Shown piece by piece: positions 30,744 through 31,388 of a stretch of DNA of 31,388 nucleotides (positions are counted from its first letter, which is position 1; the number at the start of each line of letters is the position of its first letter). A program made the position numbers and the translations under genes. The notes beneath the pieces are model-generated. The model had not been told where the DNA came from. It did no database searches and saw nothing but the letters and a program-made list of their open reading frames with translations. Location of the stretch: NCBI GenBank assembly GCA_036260415.1, contig DASZZX010000051.1, forward strand, positions 1-31,388. Direction: 5' to 3'. This DNA comes from DASZZX01 sp036260415 (GTDB lineage: Bacteria; Actinomycetota; Nitriliruptoria; Nitriliruptorales; JAHWKO01).

Positions 30744-31379
30744 GTGGAAGCCACGCTCGTCGCGCAACCGCCGGCCGAACCTCAGGAGAGGCGCCGCACC
30801 CTCAAGGCCGTCCTGGTCTTCCTACTGTCGCTGGGCACGATCGGACTCGGGATCACCGGGGCCATCTTCACCGACACCGAACCGGTGACCGGCAACACGT
30901 TCACCACTGGGACCATCGACCTGGCGACATCCCCGACGTCGGCGGTCGTGTCCTTCACGGACATGGCTCCCGGCGACACGGACCTGGGCGAGCTGACCGT
31001 CAGCAACGCCGGATCGCTGGAGTACCGCTACGCGGTCCGAAGCACCGCCACCGAGAACGTCCTGGCCGCCCAGCTCGACCTGACGGTGTGGCCGGAGGCC
31101 AACGAGATCGACGCGATCCCGAACACCACCTGCGAGTTCGCCAACAAGCCCCTCACCCCGCTCTACGGCGCCGCAGACCTCGGATCCACCACCGGCGTCA
31201 ACCTGATCGGTGATCCCGCGCAGGGCGCGCAGACGGGCGACCGGACCCTGGCGGCCACGGCCAGCGAGAAGCTGTGCTTCCACGTGAGCCTGCCGCTCAG
31301 CACCGGCAACACCTACCAGGACGTGACCACCACGGCGACGTTCACCTTCGAGGCCGAGCAGACCGCCAACAACGCCTGA
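30744..31379 (+). CDS. Secreted protein with SipW/TasA-type signal peptide
   Basis: 211 residues from GTG 30744, with GGAGAGG 8 nt upstream. A 20-residue polar/basic start is followed by the hydrophobic segment LKAVLVFLLSLGTIGLGITGA and then FTDTEPVTGNTFTTGTIDL. This A-x-F-T/S-D-T-E-x-x-x-GNTF-x-x-GT-x-D-L block is the signature of SipW-processed proteins (TasA/camelysin group). The mature part is Thr/Ser-rich and beta-rich, with Cys130 and Cys178 as a possible disulfide. TasA proteins form biofilm matrix fibres in Bacillus, but many actinobacterial relatives are uncharacterised. No signal peptidase gene is visible before the window ends. Position beside a Pga-like synthase suggests a shared extracellular matrix role. 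Confidence 0.8.
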   Translation: MEATLVAQPPAEPQERRRTLKAVLVFLLSLGTIGLGITGAIFTDTEPVTGNTFTTGTIDLATSPTSAVVSFTDMAPGDTDLGELTVSNAGSLEYRYAVRSTATENVLAAQLDLTVWPEANEIDAIPNTTCEFANKPLTPLYGAADLGSTTGVNLIGDPAQGAQTGDRTLAATASEKLCFHVSLPLSTGNTYQDVTTTATFTFEAEQTANNA

Positions 31380-31388
31380 CGGCGATCG

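Overview
The window is very GC-rich, with G/C-dominated third codon positions, many GTG starts and head-to-tail gene blocks. The block prfB - ftsE - ftsX - M23 hydrolase - smpB - ssrA, a MhuD-like heme oxygenase, a DinB-type (DUF664) enzyme and an ACT-domain malic enzyme all point to a high-GC actinobacterium. A proteobacterial-type FabA and a Pga-like exopolysaccharide synthase suggest a deep-branching lineage (Nitriliruptoria-like is my guess) rather than a classical Streptomyces or Mycobacterium. I see no phage, transposase, CRISPR array, rRNA or ordinary tRNA gene; the only structural RNA I can support is tmRNA.

Layout. 1-3.6 kb: the end of a helix-hairpin-helix protein, then, on the minus strand, a cytoplasmic trypsin-like protease preceded by a small protein that looks like a free copy of the protease's own N-terminal domain, a DinB-family enzyme and a nitroreductase. 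3.8-6.6 kb: a tightly coupled plus-strand operon GT2 - polysaccharide pyruvyl transferase - GT2 with start/stop overlaps. 6.7-10 kb (minus): a FabA dehydratase, a TPR-class III nucleotide cyclase and a DUF1622 membrane protein. 10.3-13.9 kb: a redoxin, an FHA-LuxR fusion regulator, a second helix-hairpin-helix protein, a TEX30-like hydrolase, a DUF3309 peptide and MscL. 14-19.8 kb: ACT-malic enzyme, a membrane acyltransferase overlapping a MhuD-like gene, two alpha/beta hydrolases and a 44-residue membrane peptide.

20.1-25.6 kb is a translation and cell-division block. prfB carries the classical programmed +1 frameshift at CTT TGA C. ftsE and ftsX are followed by a secreted coiled-coil/M23 peptidoglycan hydrolase, the expected partner of an FtsEX switch. 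smpB is followed directly by ssrA (tmRNA), with inferred tag ADDNVALAA. 25.8-28.5 kb: a membrane GAF-adenylate cyclase and a thioredoxin.

28.6-31.4 kb resembles a biofilm-matrix locus. A PgaC/IcaA-like processive glycosyltransferase and a PgaD-like membrane partner overlap by 4 bp; diverging from them is a secreted protein with a SipW/TasA-type signal peptide. The divergent spacer contains two strong hairpins. The most interesting leads are the protease/free-prodomain pair, the Pga plus TasA-like locus, the lone FabA, the FHA-LuxR fusion, and the TPR-cyclase with a substituted substrate-recognition position. All functional names come from motif and family recognition by eye; no search was run.
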